A stretch of 64,000 bases of DNA, from positions 134,413 to 198,412 of the forward strand of contig NZ_JACARC010000021.1 of the NCBI RefSeq assembly GCF_013386825.1, given 5' to 3'. The translations under genes were made by a program, and so were the position numbers. Numbering within the stretch: position 1 is the first letter of the stretch; the number at the start of each line of letters is the position of its first letter. Below, piece by piece: positions 8,161-17,567 of the stretch. The DNA comes from Pseudomonas sp. IPO3778 (GTDB lineage: Bacteria; Pseudomonadota; Gammaproteobacteria; Pseudomonadales; Pseudomonadaceae). Below the pieces are notes generated by a model that worked only from the letters and a program-made list of their open reading frames with translations, was not told the origin of the DNA and did no database searches.

Positions 8161-8257
8161 GTAGGAGCGAGCTGGCTCGCGAAGGTCGTTAACGATAACG
8201 CGCCCTGCCTGAATGACGCGTTGCCTGTGAACTCTTCGCGAGCAAGCTCGCTCCTAC
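8161..8257. repeat. REPIN-type inverted repeat pair
   Basis: Two REP-like halves in inverted orientation: GTAGGAGCGAGCTGGCTCGCGA at the left and its approximate complement TCGCGAGCAAGCTCGCTCCTAC at the right, separated by about 53 bp. It lies between the convergent bcp and permease genes and may act as a transcript-end hairpin. Confidence 0.85.
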
Positions 8258-8259
8258 CG

Positions 8260-9330
8260 TTACAACAATGGCGCTACAACGGGCTCCTGCCGCGGCCAGG
8301 CATCCAGCACCGCCTTGAATAGCGTCGCCAGGGGAATCGCAAAAAATACCCCCCAGAAACCCCACAACCCGCCAAACAACAACACCGCACAAATGATCGC
8401 CACCGGATGCAGGTTCACCGCCTCGGAGAACAACAGCGGCACCAGTACGTTGCCGTCCAGCACCTGAATGATGCCGTAGACCGCCATCAGGTAGATGAAC
8501 TGATCACTCCAGCCCCACTGGAACAGCGCGATCAACATCACCGGCACCGTCACCACCACCGCGCCGACGTAAGGCACCACCACCGAGACGCCTACCAGCA
8601 GTGCCAGCAGCGCCGCGTAGTTCAGGCCCAGTGCGACAAAGCCAATGTAAGTCACCCCACCGCAGATAAAGATCTCAATGACTTTGCCACGGATGTAGTT
8701 GGCAATCTGCCGGTTCATTTCCTCGGCCACACGAGTGATCAGCGCCCGCTCACGGGGCAGGTAACCGCGCACCCAACGACCGATCATCTCGCGGTCCTTG
8801 AGGAAGAAAAACACCAGGATCGGCACCAACACCAGGTAGATCATGATGTTGACCAACAGCGGCAAGCTCGACAGGGAAAAAGTCAGCGCCCATTGCCCGA
8901 ACTTTCCGATTTCACCGCGGGCCACTTCAATGGCCTGCAGTACCTGCTCGTCCGACACCAGGTGCGGATAGCGCTCGGGCAACAGCAAGAGCAGCGATTG
9001 CCACTTGGCGAGCATCCCCGGCAGCTCGTTGAACAAGGTAATCAACTGATGCCATAGCAACGGCACCACGATCACGATAAACACCAGCAAAAGCCCCATG
9101 AACAAGGCAAATACCAGGCCCACCGCCGCCCCGCCCGGCAAGCGCAAACGCTCCAAAATGGAGACCAGGCCTTGCATCAGGTAAGCCAGCACCATCCCCG
9201 CCAATACCGGCGCCAACATACCGCCCAAGGTGAGCACGGCCGTAAAGGCGAGAAACAGCAGGACGGCCAGCACCACAGCTTCTTCGTCGGAGAAGTAGCG
9301 CTGAATCCAGTCACGTAACACTTTGAACAT
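8260..9330 (-). CDS. AI-2E transporter family (PerM/YdjX-type) permease
   Basis: 356 residues with six to eight hydrophobic helices, for example AVVLAVLLFLAFTAVLTLGGML near the N-terminus, LLVNIMIYLVLVPILVFFFLKD in the middle and the C-terminal VAIICAVLLFGGLWGFWGVFFAIPLATLFKAVLDAW, which is the family signature. Members include proposed autoinducer-2 exporters and Na+/H+ antiporters, so the substrate is open. The ATG at 9330 follows GAGG at good spacing; a TTG immediately upstream is less likely. A tusA-like gene lies 40 bp upstream on the same strand. Confidence 0.9.
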   Translation of the reverse strand: MFKVLRDWIQRYFSDEEAVVLAVLLFLAFTAVLTLGGMLAPVLAGMVLAYLMQGLVSILERLRLPGGAAVGLVFALFMGLLLVFIVIVVPLLWHQLITLFNELPGMLAKWQSLLLLLPERYPHLVSDEQVLQAIEVARGEIGKFGQWALTFSLSSLPLLVNIMIYLVLVPILVFFFLKDREMIGRWVRGYLPRERALITRVAEEMNRQIANYIRGKVIEIFICGGVTYIGFVALGLNYAALLALLVGVSVVVPYVGAVVVTVPVMLIALFQWGWSDQFIYLMAVYGIIQVLDGNVLVPLLFSEAVNLHPVAIICAVLLFGGLWGFWGVFFAIPLATLFKAVLDAWPRQEPVVAPLL

Positions 9331-9370
9331 CAATAAACCTCAGGCGATAAAGACGGCACATTCAAGTGAT

Positions 9371-9610
9371 TCAGGCCTTGCGCAACCAGTAACGATACAC
9401 GCCAGCTTCGTCCTCTTCATGCAATAAGGTGTGGCCGGCCAGTTTGGCAAATGTACGGAAGTCCCGCTGGGAGCCCGCGTCCGTGGCGATCACCTTGAGC
9501 ACCGCGCCGCTGGCCAGCCGATTGAGTTCCAGCTTGGCCTTCAGCAGTGGCAGCGGGCAGTTAAGGCCACTGGCATCCAGTTCGGCATCGAAGGCTACAG
9601 CGTCGGTCAT
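9371..9610 (-). CDS. tusA: TusA/SirA-family sulfur carrier protein
   Basis: 79 residues with the family core LDASGLNCPLPLLKAKLELNRL; the CPxP motif (Cys-18 region) carries the active cysteine that accepts persulfide sulfur in the tRNA 2-thiouridine relay. The C-terminal half (VLKVIATDAGSQRDFRTFAKLAGH) is the usual beta-alpha-beta remainder. Pseudomonas has several TusA-like paralogues, so the exact partner is uncertain. It is divergent from the M48 protease gene. Confidence 0.88.
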   Translation of the reverse strand: MTDAVAFDAELDASGLNCPLPLLKAKLELNRLASGAVLKVIATDAGSQRDFRTFAKLAGHTLLHEEDEAGVYRYWLRKA

Positions 9611-9705
9611 GGTTTTGCTCCGGGTGGGCGTCGGGGGCGCTTAGAATATCTGGTCCGAAGCTCAGTGTCCGGCTACAGTAAGCTCTTTGTCGAAAGGCTT
9701 TGTGC

Positions 9706-11139
9706 ATGACTTTTTTGCGCCCTACCCTGCTGACGCTGGCTTGCCTGCTGGCCTCTCCAGGCTTCGCCGACGACCTGCCGTCACTTGGCGACGCCAGTTC
9801 TGCCATTGTCTCGCCAAAACAGGAATACGATTTGGGTCGGGCATGGCTGGCCTACCTGCGTGGCCAGGTCTCGCAACTCAACGACCCGCAACTCAAGGAT
9901 TACGTCGAAACCAGTGTTTATAAACTGGTGGAGACCAGCCAGGTCAATGACCGGCGCCTGGAATTCATTCTGATCAACAGTCCGCAGCTGAACGCCTTTG
10001 CCGCACCCGGCGGTATCGTCGGGGTCAACGGCGGCCTGTTCCTCAACGCCCAGACCGAAGGCGAATACGCGTCGGTGCTGGCCCACGAATTGGCTCACTT
10101 GTCCCAACGCCACTTCGCTCGAGGCGTGGAAGCGCAACAGCGCATGCAGATCCCGATGATGGCCGCCCTGCTCGGCGGCATCATCGCAGCCGCCGCCGGG
10201 GCAGGCGATGCGGGCATTGCTGCGATTGCCGGCAGCCAGGCCGCTGCCATCCAGGAACAACGCCGCTTTTCCCGGCAAAACGAGCAAGAGGCTGACCGCA
10301 TCGGCATTCTCAATCTGGAGAAGGCCGGCTACGACCCGCGCTCCATGCCGACCATGTTTGAACGCTTGATGCGCCAGTACCGGTTCGACGCCAAGCCGCC
10401 GGAGTTCCTGCTGACTCACCCGGTCACCGAATCGCGGATTGCCGACACCCGCAACCGTGCGGAACAAGCCAAGCCGGGCGGCATTGAAGACAGCCTGCGC
10501 TATCAACTGATCCGCGCTCGTGTGCAGCTGTATTACGAAGACACTCCAGGCCTGGCCGCCAAACGCTTCCAGGCTCAGCTGGATGAAAACCCGAAAAACG
10601 ATGTGGCGCGTTATGGCCTCGCCATTGCCCAGATCAAAGGGACGCAGTTCAACCTGGCCCGGGAAAACCTCAAGCCGCTGCTGGCCAAGGCGCCCAACGA
10701 CATCACCTACAACCTGGCGCAGATCGAGTTGGACATGACCAACAACCGCCTGCCGGATGCCCAGCAGCGCACCGACCGGATGTTGACCCAATACCCGGGC
10801 AACTACCCGCTGAACCAGGTACGGGTGGACCTGCTGCTCAAACAGAACCGCACCGCCGACGCCGAAAAAGCCCTCGAAGGCCTGCTTAAATCACGCCCGG
10901 ACGACCCGGACGTCTGGTATCAGGTCGCTGAAACCCGTGGCCTTTCAGGCAATATCATCGGCCTGCATCAGGCCCGCGCGGAGTACTTTGCGCTGGTGGG
11001 TGATTTCCAGCAGGCCATCCAGCAACTGGACTTCGCCAAGCGTCGTGCCGGCAGCAACTTCCCGCTGTCCTCCCGCATCGATGCACGCCAACGTGAGCTG
11101 ATCGAACAGGAGCGCCTGGTCAAAGGCATGATGAGCTAA
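9706..11139 (+). CDS. bepA: M48-family periplasmic metalloprotease with TPRs (BepA-like)
   Basis: 477 residues. The signal peptide (MTFLRPTLLTLACLLASPGFA) sends it to the periplasm. The zinc site is VLAHELAHLSQRHF (HExxH) with the third ligand likely in NEQEADRIGI. The C-terminal half (about 300-470) is a run of TPR units (ENPKNDVARYGLAIAQIKG; TADAEKALEGLLKSRPDDPDVWYQVAE). BepA degrades misassembled outer-membrane proteins such as LptD and works with BAM, which fits the nearby bamC and mucD. The ATG at 9706 is preferred to TTG at 9700. Confidence 0.93.
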   Translation: MTFLRPTLLTLACLLASPGFADDLPSLGDASSAIVSPKQEYDLGRAWLAYLRGQVSQLNDPQLKDYVETSVYKLVETSQVNDRRLEFILINSPQLNAFAAPGGIVGVNGGLFLNAQTEGEYASVLAHELAHLSQRHFARGVEAQQRMQIPMMAALLGGIIAAAAGAGDAGIAAIAGSQAAAIQEQRRFSRQNEQEADRIGILNLEKAGYDPRSMPTMFERLMRQYRFDAKPPEFLLTHPVTESRIADTRNRAEQAKPGGIEDSLRYQLIRARVQLYYEDTPGLAAKRFQAQLDENPKNDVARYGLAIAQIKGTQFNLARENLKPLLAKAPNDITYNLAQIELDMTNNRLPDAQQRTDRMLTQYPGNYPLNQVRVDLLLKQNRTADAEKALEGLLKSRPDDPDVWYQVAETRGLSGNIIGLHQARAEYFALVGDFQQAIQQLDFAKRRAGSNFPLSSRIDARQRELIEQERLVKGMMS

Positions 11140-11152
11140 ACCTTTCAGCCAC

Positions 11153-11193
11153 AAAAAAGCCCCGCTCTCGTGCATCGAGAGCGGGGCTTTTTA
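11153..11193. terminator. Rho-independent terminator, bidirectional
   Basis: AAAAAAGCCCCGCTCTC / GAGAGCGGGGCTTTTT hairpin with a short loop, located between the convergent protease gene and mucD; A and T tracts allow use from either side. Confidence 0.92.
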
Positions 11194-11206
11194 TGGGTCT
11201 AGCGGA

Positions 11207-12643
11207 TTACTCAGCCAGTTTGAAGGTAATGAAGCTGGCACGGCCCTGACGCAGGACACGCATCGACACCGAGCGGTTCTTCGGCAGCGCCTTGGCGATG
11301 TCGGTGAACTCTTTGGTGGAGTTGATGGCCTGGTTGTTCAGGTGAGTAATCACATCACCCGGTTGCAGGCCGATCAGGGAGGCAGGACCGTCCTGGACTT
11401 CCTTGATCACGACACCGCTCTTGAGGTCGAAGCTTTTCTTCTGTTCGTCGGTCAGCTCGACCACGGCGATGCCCAGGCGGTTACTGCTACGCTCGGCACC
11501 CGGCTTGCTGTTGCCCAACGCATCAAGCGCCGCGCCTTCTTCCGGGATCGCGCCTACTGTCAGCTCGACGTTCTGGCGCTTGCCGTCACGAATCACTTCC
11601 AGCTTGGCCTTGCTGCCGGCCTTGAGCGCGCCCACCAGGTGTGGCAAGTCTGCAGACATGACGATCGGCTGGCCGTTCATGCTCAGGATCACGTCACCGA
11701 CCTGCAAGCCGCCTTTGGCTGCAGGGCCATCGTCCTGGATCTGAGCGACCAGGGCACCGGCCGGTTTGTCCAGACCGAAGGACTCGGCCAGGTCTTTGTT
11801 CACTTCCTGGATCACCACACCCAGCCAGCCACGGCTGACTTTGCCACCGGCTTTCAGCTGGTTGGAAACGTCCATCGCCACGTCAATCGGGATCGCGAAC
11901 GACACGCCCATGAAACCACCGGAGCGGGTATAGATCTGCGAGTTGATACCGACCACTTCGCCCGCCAGGTTGAACAACGGACCACCGGAGTTACCCGGGT
12001 TGATCGGCACGTCGGTCTGGATGAACGGCACGTAGTTTTCATTCGGCAGGCTGCGGCCGATGGCGCTGACGATACCTTGGGTCACAGTGTGGTCAAAACC
12101 AAACGGAGAACCGATGGCGACGACCCATTGCCCGGCTTTCAGGTCCTGGGATTTACCCAGCTTGAGCACCGGCAGGTCCTTGCCTTCAATTTTCAACAAG
12201 GCAACGTCGGAGCGTGGGTCAGTGCCCACCAGCTTGGCTTTCAGCTCACTGCGGTCAGCCAGGCGCACCAGAATCTCGTCGGCGTCGGCAATCACGTGAT
12301 TGTTGGTGAGGATGTAGCCGTCCGGCGAGATGATGAAACCCGAGCCCAGGGACTGGGCCTCACGCTGGCCGCCACCGCCACGAGGTGTGCGCGGCTGAGG
12401 CATGCCACGTTCAAAAAACTCCCGCAACATCGGCGGCAGGCCTTCCAGGTCAGGCATCTGCTGGTTGGAGACTTTACGATCCGGCAGCTTCTGCGTGGTA
12501 CTGATGTTCACCACGGCAGGCGACGCCTGCTCCACCAGTTGGGTGAAGTCAGGCAGCTCGGCCGCTTGCGCGGTAACGGCCTGACCCAGCACCAGCACCG
12601 TGGCGACTATGGATAGGTAAGACTTCAAACGTGGTATCGACAT
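11207..12643 (-). CDS. mucD: Periplasmic serine protease MucD (DegP/HtrA type)
   Basis: 478 residues with a signal peptide cleaved near VTAQA-AELP. The chymotrypsin-like domain has His in LTNNHVI, Asp in DPRSDVALL and Ser in NPGNSGGPLF. Two PDZ domains follow (about 270-360 and 380-470; VQDGPASLIGLQPGDVITHL). MucD removes misfolded periplasmic proteins and dampens AlgU activation. It is the last gene of the algU cluster here, 244 bp downstream of mucB, a gap large enough to hold its own promoter. Confidence 0.97.
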   Translation of the reverse strand: MSIPRLKSYLSIVATVLVLGQAVTAQAAELPDFTQLVEQASPAVVNISTTQKLPDRKVSNQQMPDLEGLPPMLREFFERGMPQPRTPRGGGGQREAQSLGSGFIISPDGYILTNNHVIADADEILVRLADRSELKAKLVGTDPRSDVALLKIEGKDLPVLKLGKSQDLKAGQWVVAIGSPFGFDHTVTQGIVSAIGRSLPNENYVPFIQTDVPINPGNSGGPLFNLAGEVVGINSQIYTRSGGFMGVSFAIPIDVAMDVSNQLKAGGKVSRGWLGVVIQEVNKDLAESFGLDKPAGALVAQIQDDGPAAKGGLQVGDVILSMNGQPIVMSADLPHLVGALKAGSKAKLEVIRDGKRQNVELTVGAIPEEGAALDALGNSKPGAERSSNRLGIAVVELTDEQKKSFDLKSGVVIKEVQDGPASLIGLQPGDVITHLNNQAINSTKEFTDIAKALPKNRSVSMRVLRQGRASFITFKLAE

Positions 12644-12887
12644 ACAGCTCCCGTTACGACGAGCAGGGTTGAGCGACAGGGTTCAATAAACGCCGAAAAC
12701 TACGACCGACATTTTTGTTCCGCGAACAAAACAAGGCCATGGCCCATAAGCCCTGACCTATAAAAAACATAGGGGATTTTAGCAAGTGAAAATAATGGTC
12801 CATACATTTCATATTTCCCGGCAGAGGCAGGCATCGACTTCCCTCTGCGCAACATTGAAATATCAGGATGAACATAGGATTAACAGC

Positions 12888-13844
12888 TCACGGTTTAGCG
12901 GGCGTGCTGCCGATGCGGGCAGACAGCGCAATTCGCTCGGCGGTGCCAATCGGGATTTCACCGACGACGGTCACCATCACTTCGCCCTCCACGGTATTCA
13001 GACGCCGTGACACGGCGACGGTCGGGCCCAGTTGAGTGCGGGTTTCCATCACGGTCGCGCCGTTAAGCGGCTCCAGAAACACTGAAAAACGCGCCAAACC
13101 ATCGTCATACATCAAACTGCTGACGATGACCTTGGTGTGGGCATCTTTGTGGGCGCCGCTGTTGACCAACTGGAAGCCTGGCGGCAACCAATCGAGGTGC
13201 CAATCCTGAGGAATATCGACCGCAGGGGCCTTGACGCTGGTAACAGCGATAGGCGTGCATTCACCGCTTGGCTGCAAATCACGATCATCGGGGACCGACG
13301 TATTGAGCTGGGTGAACTGGAATCGCTCCAACAACTGGCCCTGATCGTTAAGCAATAACGACTTCAGTGGCAGCGCGGTTTCGCGGTCGAGGTGCAACTC
13401 AAATCCGTAGCGGTATTGATCACGGGGCGCTACCGAGACGATCACTGCATTTCGGCCGGCCACGCGTGATTTACCGATAACGGCAAGGTCGTAGAAGGCT
13501 TTGAGTTTTTGCGGATCAAGGGCGCGTGCAGGGGAGTCAGGGGAGCCCCCAAGCCCGGCAACCAGTGTGCCGCTTACGCATTGGGTATGGCCGTCGACAC
13601 GCACGACTTCCTGGGCAGAACCATCGAGCTGCAAAAGCCGCTCACGGACCTGACCGTTCTGGACGCGATGCCAGATGTCATGGGTAGAAAAACTACCGTT
13701 ACGCTCGTAGATGAAGGTGCCCTGGAAGCTTTGTTGTTGCTCCGCCCGCCCAAGACGCGTCAGCCAGTCTTGGGCTTCGTCGGCATGGGCGGGGACTACA
13801 AACCAGCCACTGAGCAAAAGCGCAAGGAGCGGTATGGCGCGCAT
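12888..13844 (-). CDS. mucB: MucB, periplasmic regulator of AlgU (RseB type)
   Basis: 318 residues with a signal peptide (IPLLALLLSGWFVVPAHA-DEAQ). It binds the periplasmic part of MucA and shields it from regulated proteolysis. The N-terminal domain (about 25-200; QSFQGTFIYERNGSFSTHDIWH) and C-terminal domain (about 215-310; PQDWHLDWLPPGFQLVNSGAHK) match the two-lobed RseB fold. The start is 16 bp past the mucA stop on the same strand. Confidence 0.97.
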   Translation of the reverse strand: MRAIPLLALLLSGWFVVPAHADEAQDWLTRLGRAEQQQSFQGTFIYERNGSFSTHDIWHRVQNGQVRERLLQLDGSAQEVVRVDGHTQCVSGTLVAGLGGSPDSPARALDPQKLKAFYDLAVIGKSRVAGRNAVIVSVAPRDQYRYGFELHLDRETALPLKSLLLNDQGQLLERFQFTQLNTSVPDDRDLQPSGECTPIAVTSVKAPAVDIPQDWHLDWLPPGFQLVNSGAHKDAHTKVIVSSLMYDDGLARFSVFLEPLNGATVMETRTQLGPTVAVSRRLNTVEGEVMVTVVGEIPIGTAERIALSARIGSTPAKP

Positions 13845-13860
13845 AAAGCTCCTTGGCGGA

Positions 13861-14448
13861 CTAGCGGTTTTCCAGGCTTGCAGCGCGAGCGTATGGCAGA
13901 GCGCTTTCAGTGCCTTTCAAGGCCGATTCCTGTGCGTGTTGGCGCAGGTAGCCTGGAAGACGCTGATCTTGCCAGCCGGATTGCCCTTGAAGTACACCGT
14001 TGGCCATAGGCCCGGTGGTATCGGAGCTTTCCTTGTAGCCGGCCAGTACGGCTGGGCCCTTGACCTGCGGGCCGGCCATGACCGGTTGCTGGGTCTGCTG
14101 GGCCAGTTCGGCACCGGCGATTTCGTCCTGGTTGTACAGGCGAACACCTGCCAATACAGCGACGGTCACCGAAGCAGCAACGGCCAGACGACCCAGGCTA
14201 CGCCAAGGACCGCGAGCAGCTTTTGCCGGAACGGCTTCATCAGCCAGTGCAGCAGAAACGGCCGCAGCAATATCCAGACGAGGGATTAGAAGATCCTTGT
14301 GCATCACCGCCCGAGCGACTTGGTAACGAGACCAGGTATCACGGGTTTCGGCGTCATCAAATGCATTAAGCACTCGACGAAGTTCCAGTTCATCCGCTTC
14401 GTTATCCATCACTGCGGACAGCGATTCCTGCAGGGCATCACGACTCAT
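13861..14448 (-). CDS. mucA: MucA, anti-sigma factor of AlgU (RseA type)
   Basis: 195 residues. The cytoplasmic N-terminus (REALQ-like SRDALQESLSAVMDNEADELELRRVL) holds the sigma-binding domain; a single membrane segment, SLGRLAVAASVTVAVLAGVRLY (about 86-107), anchors it in the inner membrane; the rest is periplasmic and contacts MucB. No internal stop or frameshift is visible, so this is a wild-type (non-mucoid) allele. The longer upstream reading frame overlaps algU and is not used. Confidence 0.97.
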   Translation of the reverse strand: MSRDALQESLSAVMDNEADELELRRVLNAFDDAETRDTWSRYQVARAVMHKDLLIPRLDIAAAVSAALADEAVPAKAARGPWRSLGRLAVAASVTVAVLAGVRLYNQDEIAGAELAQQTQQPVMAGPQVKGPAVLAGYKESSDTTGPMANGVLQGQSGWQDQRLPGYLRQHAQESALKGTESALPYARAASLENR

Positions 14449-14479
14449 GGCGGTTCCTCTCTTGGCTGTCGCCGCTGTC

Positions 14480-15061
14480 TCAGTTTTCCTGCAACAACGG
14501 CTGCAGGGCTTTATCGATGGCTTCCCGAGCCCGGAAGATCCGGGAACGTACGGTACCCACCGGACATTGCATGACGCTCGCAATGTCCTCGTAACTCAGA
14601 CCATCGAATTCACGTAAAGTTAATGCCGTACGTAAATCTTCTGGTAGTTGCTGAATAGTGCGATGAACGGTTCCTTCGATCTCGTCGCGCAGCAATGCAC
14701 GCTCCGGCGACTCGAGATCTTTGAGGCCGTGATCACCATCATAAAATTCAGCATCTTCCGAACTAACATCGCTATCCGGCGGGCGGCGACCGCGAGAAAC
14801 CAGATAGTTCTTCGCCGTGTTGATGGCGATGCGGTACAGCCACGTATAAAACGCACTGTCACCGCGGAAATTACCGAGTGCACGGTACGCCTTGATAAAG
14901 GCTTCCTGTGCAACGTCCTGCGCTTCATGGGTGTCGTGCACAAACCGCACGATCAACCCGAGAATTTTGTGCTGGTATTTCAGCACTAGCAGATCAAATG
15001 CCCGCTTGTCGCCGCGTTGAACGCGCTCGACCAGCTGCTGATCCTCTTCCTGGGTTAGCAT
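14480..15061 (-). CDS. algU: RNA polymerase sigma factor AlgU (RpoE/AlgT, sigma-22)
   Basis: 193 residues, the family length. It starts MLTQEEDQQLVERVQRGDKR, has region 2 (DLLVLKYQHKILGLIVRF; DVAQEAFIKAYRALGNF) and region 4 (LPEDLRTALTLREFDGLSYE; CPVGTVRSRIFRAREAI). It directs envelope-stress and alginate genes and is held inactive by MucA. The ATG at 15061 is the homologous start; two residues upstream belong to a spurious extension. A matching AlgU promoter lies about 60 bp upstream, giving autoregulation. Confidence 0.98.
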   Translation of the reverse strand: MLTQEEDQQLVERVQRGDKRAFDLLVLKYQHKILGLIVRFVHDTHEAQDVAQEAFIKAYRALGNFRGDSAFYTWLYRIAINTAKNYLVSRGRRPPDSDVSSEDAEFYDGDHGLKDLESPERALLRDEIEGTVHRTIQQLPEDLRTALTLREFDGLSYEDIASVMQCPVGTVRSRIFRAREAIDKALQPLLQEN

Positions 15062-15120
15062 GAACACTCCTCGTTGTACTTGAAGGAGGCTTGCATAACT
15101 AATCGATCAGGCTTGCAAAC

Positions 15121-15147
15121 ATAGACTCGGACTTTTCGCAAAAGTTC
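15121..15147 (-). promoter_or_regulatory. AlgU-dependent promoter of algU (P1-like)
   Basis: On the minus strand GAACTT (15142-15147) is followed after 16 bases by TCTAT (15121-15125), close to the AlgU/sigma-E consensus GAACTT-N16/17-TCTGA. It lies about 60 bp before the algU start codon and corresponds in position to the proximal autoregulated promoter known in P. aeruginosa. Confidence 0.85.
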
Positions 15148-15312
15148 TCCCCCCTCCAAGCAAGTTTCCGGTACGCACTGATTTGGCACACACGAAAAAC
15201 GCAGCGCGGACAATGCCGGCTGCGCGAATAATCTGTCGCCAGTTTCCTGACGCGTCTGACGCAGACGCCGATCAGTGAATCCAGCGTGTTCCCAGCTTTC
15301 GGGCATCCTGCT

Positions 15313-15340
15313 ATTGAGTCGAGGCTTATGCAAAAAGTTC
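15313..15340 (-). promoter_or_regulatory. Possible second AlgU-type promoter upstream of algU
   Basis: A second perfect GAACTT (minus strand, 15335-15340) is followed after 17 bases by TCAAT (15313-15317). The -10 match is weaker. Its place about 250 bp before algU fits the distal AlgU-type promoter (P3) described in P. aeruginosa, but this is inferred. Confidence 0.45.
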
Positions 15341-15529
15341 CCATCTCAATCGCTGTCCGCTTCATGAAAGCCGTGCAGTTCGTTGCCCGTAGTCTCACAA
15401 TGCCACGAATGCCCGGCTATTGTGCCGCTCCCCCCCTCTATATACTAGTGGGCCGTGTGACCCTTTGATTCGCCGATCCAGGCGTCCTGTTTGCGCCCCC
15501 TTCGGATCGCTTTTTGCGGAATCCTTCAA

Positions 15530-17146
15530 ATGAGCCAACAGTTTCAACACGATGTCCTGGTGATTGGCAGCGGCGCCGCGGGCTTGAGCCTTGCACTGAC
15601 CTTGCCGAGCCACCTGCGCATAGCCGTACTGAGCAAGGGCGACCTGGCCAATGGCTCGACATTCTGGGCCCAGGGCGGTGTCGCCGCGGTGCTCGATGAC
15701 ACCGACACCGTGCAATCCCACGTCGAGGACACCCTGAATGCCGGCGGCGGCCTGTGCAATGAAGAGGCGGTGCGCTTCACCGTCGAGCACAGCCGCGAAG
15801 CCATCCAGTGGCTGATCGACCAGGGCGTACCCTTCACCCGCGATGAACATTCCGGCACCGACGACGGCGGCTTTGAATTCCACCTGACCCGCGAAGGCGG
15901 CCACAGCCATCGGCGCATTATCCATGCCGCCGACGCCACCGGTGCCGCGATCTTCAAGACCTTGCTCGCCCAGGCCCGGCAACGCCCGAACATTGAACTG
16001 CTGGAACAGCGTGTCGCCGTCGACCTGATCACCGAAAAACGCCTGGGCCTGCCCGGCGAACGCTGCCTGGGCGCCTACGTGCTCAACCGTGCCAGCGGCG
16101 AAGTCGACACCTATGGCGCGCGCTTCACCATTCTTGCCTCCGGCGGCGCGGCGAAGGTCTACCTCTATACCAGCAACCCCGACGGCGCTTGCGGTGATGG
16201 CATCGCCATGGCCTGGCGTTCGGGTTGCCGGGTGGCGAACCTGGAGTTCAACCAGTTCCACCCCACCTGCCTGTACCACCCGCAGGCCAAGAGTTTCCTG
16301 GTCACCGAAGCCCTGCGCGGCGAAGGGGCGCACCTGAAGCTGCCCAACGGTGAACGCTTCATGCAGCGCTTCGACCCGCGTGCCGAGTTGGCCCCGCGAG
16401 ACATCGTCGCCCGGGCCATCGACCATGAAATGAAGCGACTGGGCATCGACTGCGTCTACCTGGACATCAGCCACAAACCCGAAGCCTTCATCAAGACTCA
16501 CTTCCCGACGGTGTACGAGCGCTGCCTGACGTTCAATATCGACATCACCAAAGGCCCGATCCCGGTGGTCCCGGCGGCGCACTACACCTGCGGCGGCGTG
16601 ATGGTCGACCAGCACGGGCGCACTGACGTGCCCGGCCTGTACGCCATCGGCGAAACCAGCTTCACCGGCCTGCACGGCGCCAACCGCATGGCCAGCAACT
16701 CGTTGCTGGAATGTTTCGTGTACGCCCGCTCCGCCGCCGCCGACATCCTCGAACAACTGCCGCGCATCCCGGTGCCGGCCGCCCTGCCCCGCTGGGACGC
16801 CAGCCAGGTCACCGATTCGGACGAAGACGTGATCATCGCCCACAACTGGGACGAGCTGCGGCGCTTCATGTGGGACTACGTGGGGATCGTGCGCACCAAC
16901 AAACGCCTGGCACGGGCGCAGCACCGGGTTCGGCTGCTGCTGGATGAAATCGACGAGTTCTACAGTAACTATAAAGTCAGCCGCGACCTGATCGAGCTGC
17001 GCAACCTGGCCCAGGTGGCGGAACTGATGATCCGCTCGGCCATGGAACGCAAGGAGAGCCGGGGCCTGCATTACACCCTCGACTACCCGCAAATGCTGCC
17101 CGAGGCGCGCGACACTATTCTGGTGCCAACCACCTACGGCGGCTGA
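15530..17146 (+). CDS. nadB: L-aspartate oxidase
   Basis: 538 residues. The flavoprotein oxidises L-aspartate to iminoaspartate, the first step of NAD biosynthesis, together with NadA. Visible motifs are the FAD dinucleotide fold [35 protein letters not shown], the active-site region [11 protein letters not shown], and [18 protein letters not shown] with [17 protein letters not shown]. The ATG at 15530 gives the usual start [13 protein letters not shown]. It is divergent from algU, a conserved Pseudomonas arrangement, and overlaps the convergent ygfX-like gene by 32 bp. Confidence 0.98.
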   Translation: MSQQFQHDVLVIGSGAAGLSLALTLPSHLRIAVLSKGDLANGSTFWAQGGVAAVLDDTDTVQSHVEDTLNAGGGLCNEEAVRFTVEHSREAIQWLIDQGVPFTRDEHSGTDDGGFEFHLTREGGHSHRRIIHAADATGAAIFKTLLAQARQRPNIELLEQRVAVDLITEKRLGLPGERCLGAYVLNRASGEVDTYGARFTILASGGAAKVYLYTSNPDGACGDGIAMAWRSGCRVANLEFNQFHPTCLYHPQAKSFLVTEALRGEGAHLKLPNGERFMQRFDPRAELAPRDIVARAIDHEMKRLGIDCVYLDISHKPEAFIKTHFPTVYERCLTFNIDITKGPIPVVPAAHYTCGGVMVDQHGRTDVPGLYAIGETSFTGLHGANRMASNSLLECFVYARSAAADILEQLPRIPVPAALPRWDASQVTDSDEDVIIAHNWDELRRFMWDYVGIVRTNKRLARAQHRVRLLLDEIDEFYSNYKVSRDLIELRNLAQVAELMIRSAMERKESRGLHYTLDYPQMLPEARDTILVPTTYGG

Positions 17147-17567
17147 ACTTCAAGCGCACCCGCAGGCGCCGATGCACATCGGTGGCCTGCGAATCCGCCG
17201 GGATACACATCGAACGCACCCGCCAATCACCCTGCACCCGAAAGCGCAGCACCACGATCATAGGCAACGCCAGGCTGTCGGGACGCAGTTGCACGCTGTG
17301 CCAACCCCGTGCGGCGCTCCATAACTGCCAGCCGTCCTCATCCCGGCGCAGGCCACGGATCGACGAACGGTGAGTCAGCAGAATGTGACGTGGCAACACC
17401 CAGCCGGCGTGAGCCAGGCACACCAAGGCGCCGAAAGCGGCTATCCACGGGGACACATCGAGAAACCACAACGCACCCAGTGCGAACGCCTGGGCGAACA
17501 GATAAGCCGCCAGCAACTGCCCGGAGGCATGCCAGCGGCATTCGAACGTATTACTTGGGCTGGACAC
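17115..17567 (-). CDS. YgfX/CptA-like inner membrane protein
   Basis: 150 residues. Two adjacent membrane helices near residues 17-55 ([37 protein letters not shown]) and a soluble basic C-terminal domain match YgfX (CptA), which partners SdhE/CptB. YgfX was described as a toxin affecting the cytoskeleton in E. coli, but in other bacteria it supports SdhE function. It overlaps the end of sdhE by 17 bp on the same strand, so they are co-translated. Confidence 0.85.
   Translation of the reverse strand: MSSPSNTFECRWHASGQLLAAYLFAQAFALGALWFLDVSPWIAAFGALVCLAHAGWVLPRHILLTHRSSIRGLRRDEDGWQLWSAARGWHSVQLRPDSLALPMIVVLRFRVQGDWRVRSMCIPADSQATDVHRRLRVRLKFSRRRWLAPE

Larger units (their letters stand above)
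15062..15529. other. algU-nadB divergent promoter region
   Basis: 468 bp without a gene. It holds the algU promoters described separately and must hold the nadB promoter on the plus strand, which I could not define. Confidence 0.7.

Noticed and set aside
12740..12785. CCTAT/ATAGG hairpin between mucB and mucD
   Set aside because: The stem is only five pairs and not followed by a T-run, so it is not a convincing terminator.
12644..12887. Possible AlgU-like promoter (GGAAC...) upstream of mucD
   Set aside because: The -35 resemblance is partial and no acceptable -10 lies at 16-17 bp, so not listed.
15395..17092. 565-residue frame antisense to nadB
   Set aside because: Typical high-GC shadow frame; nadB on the other strand is unambiguous.
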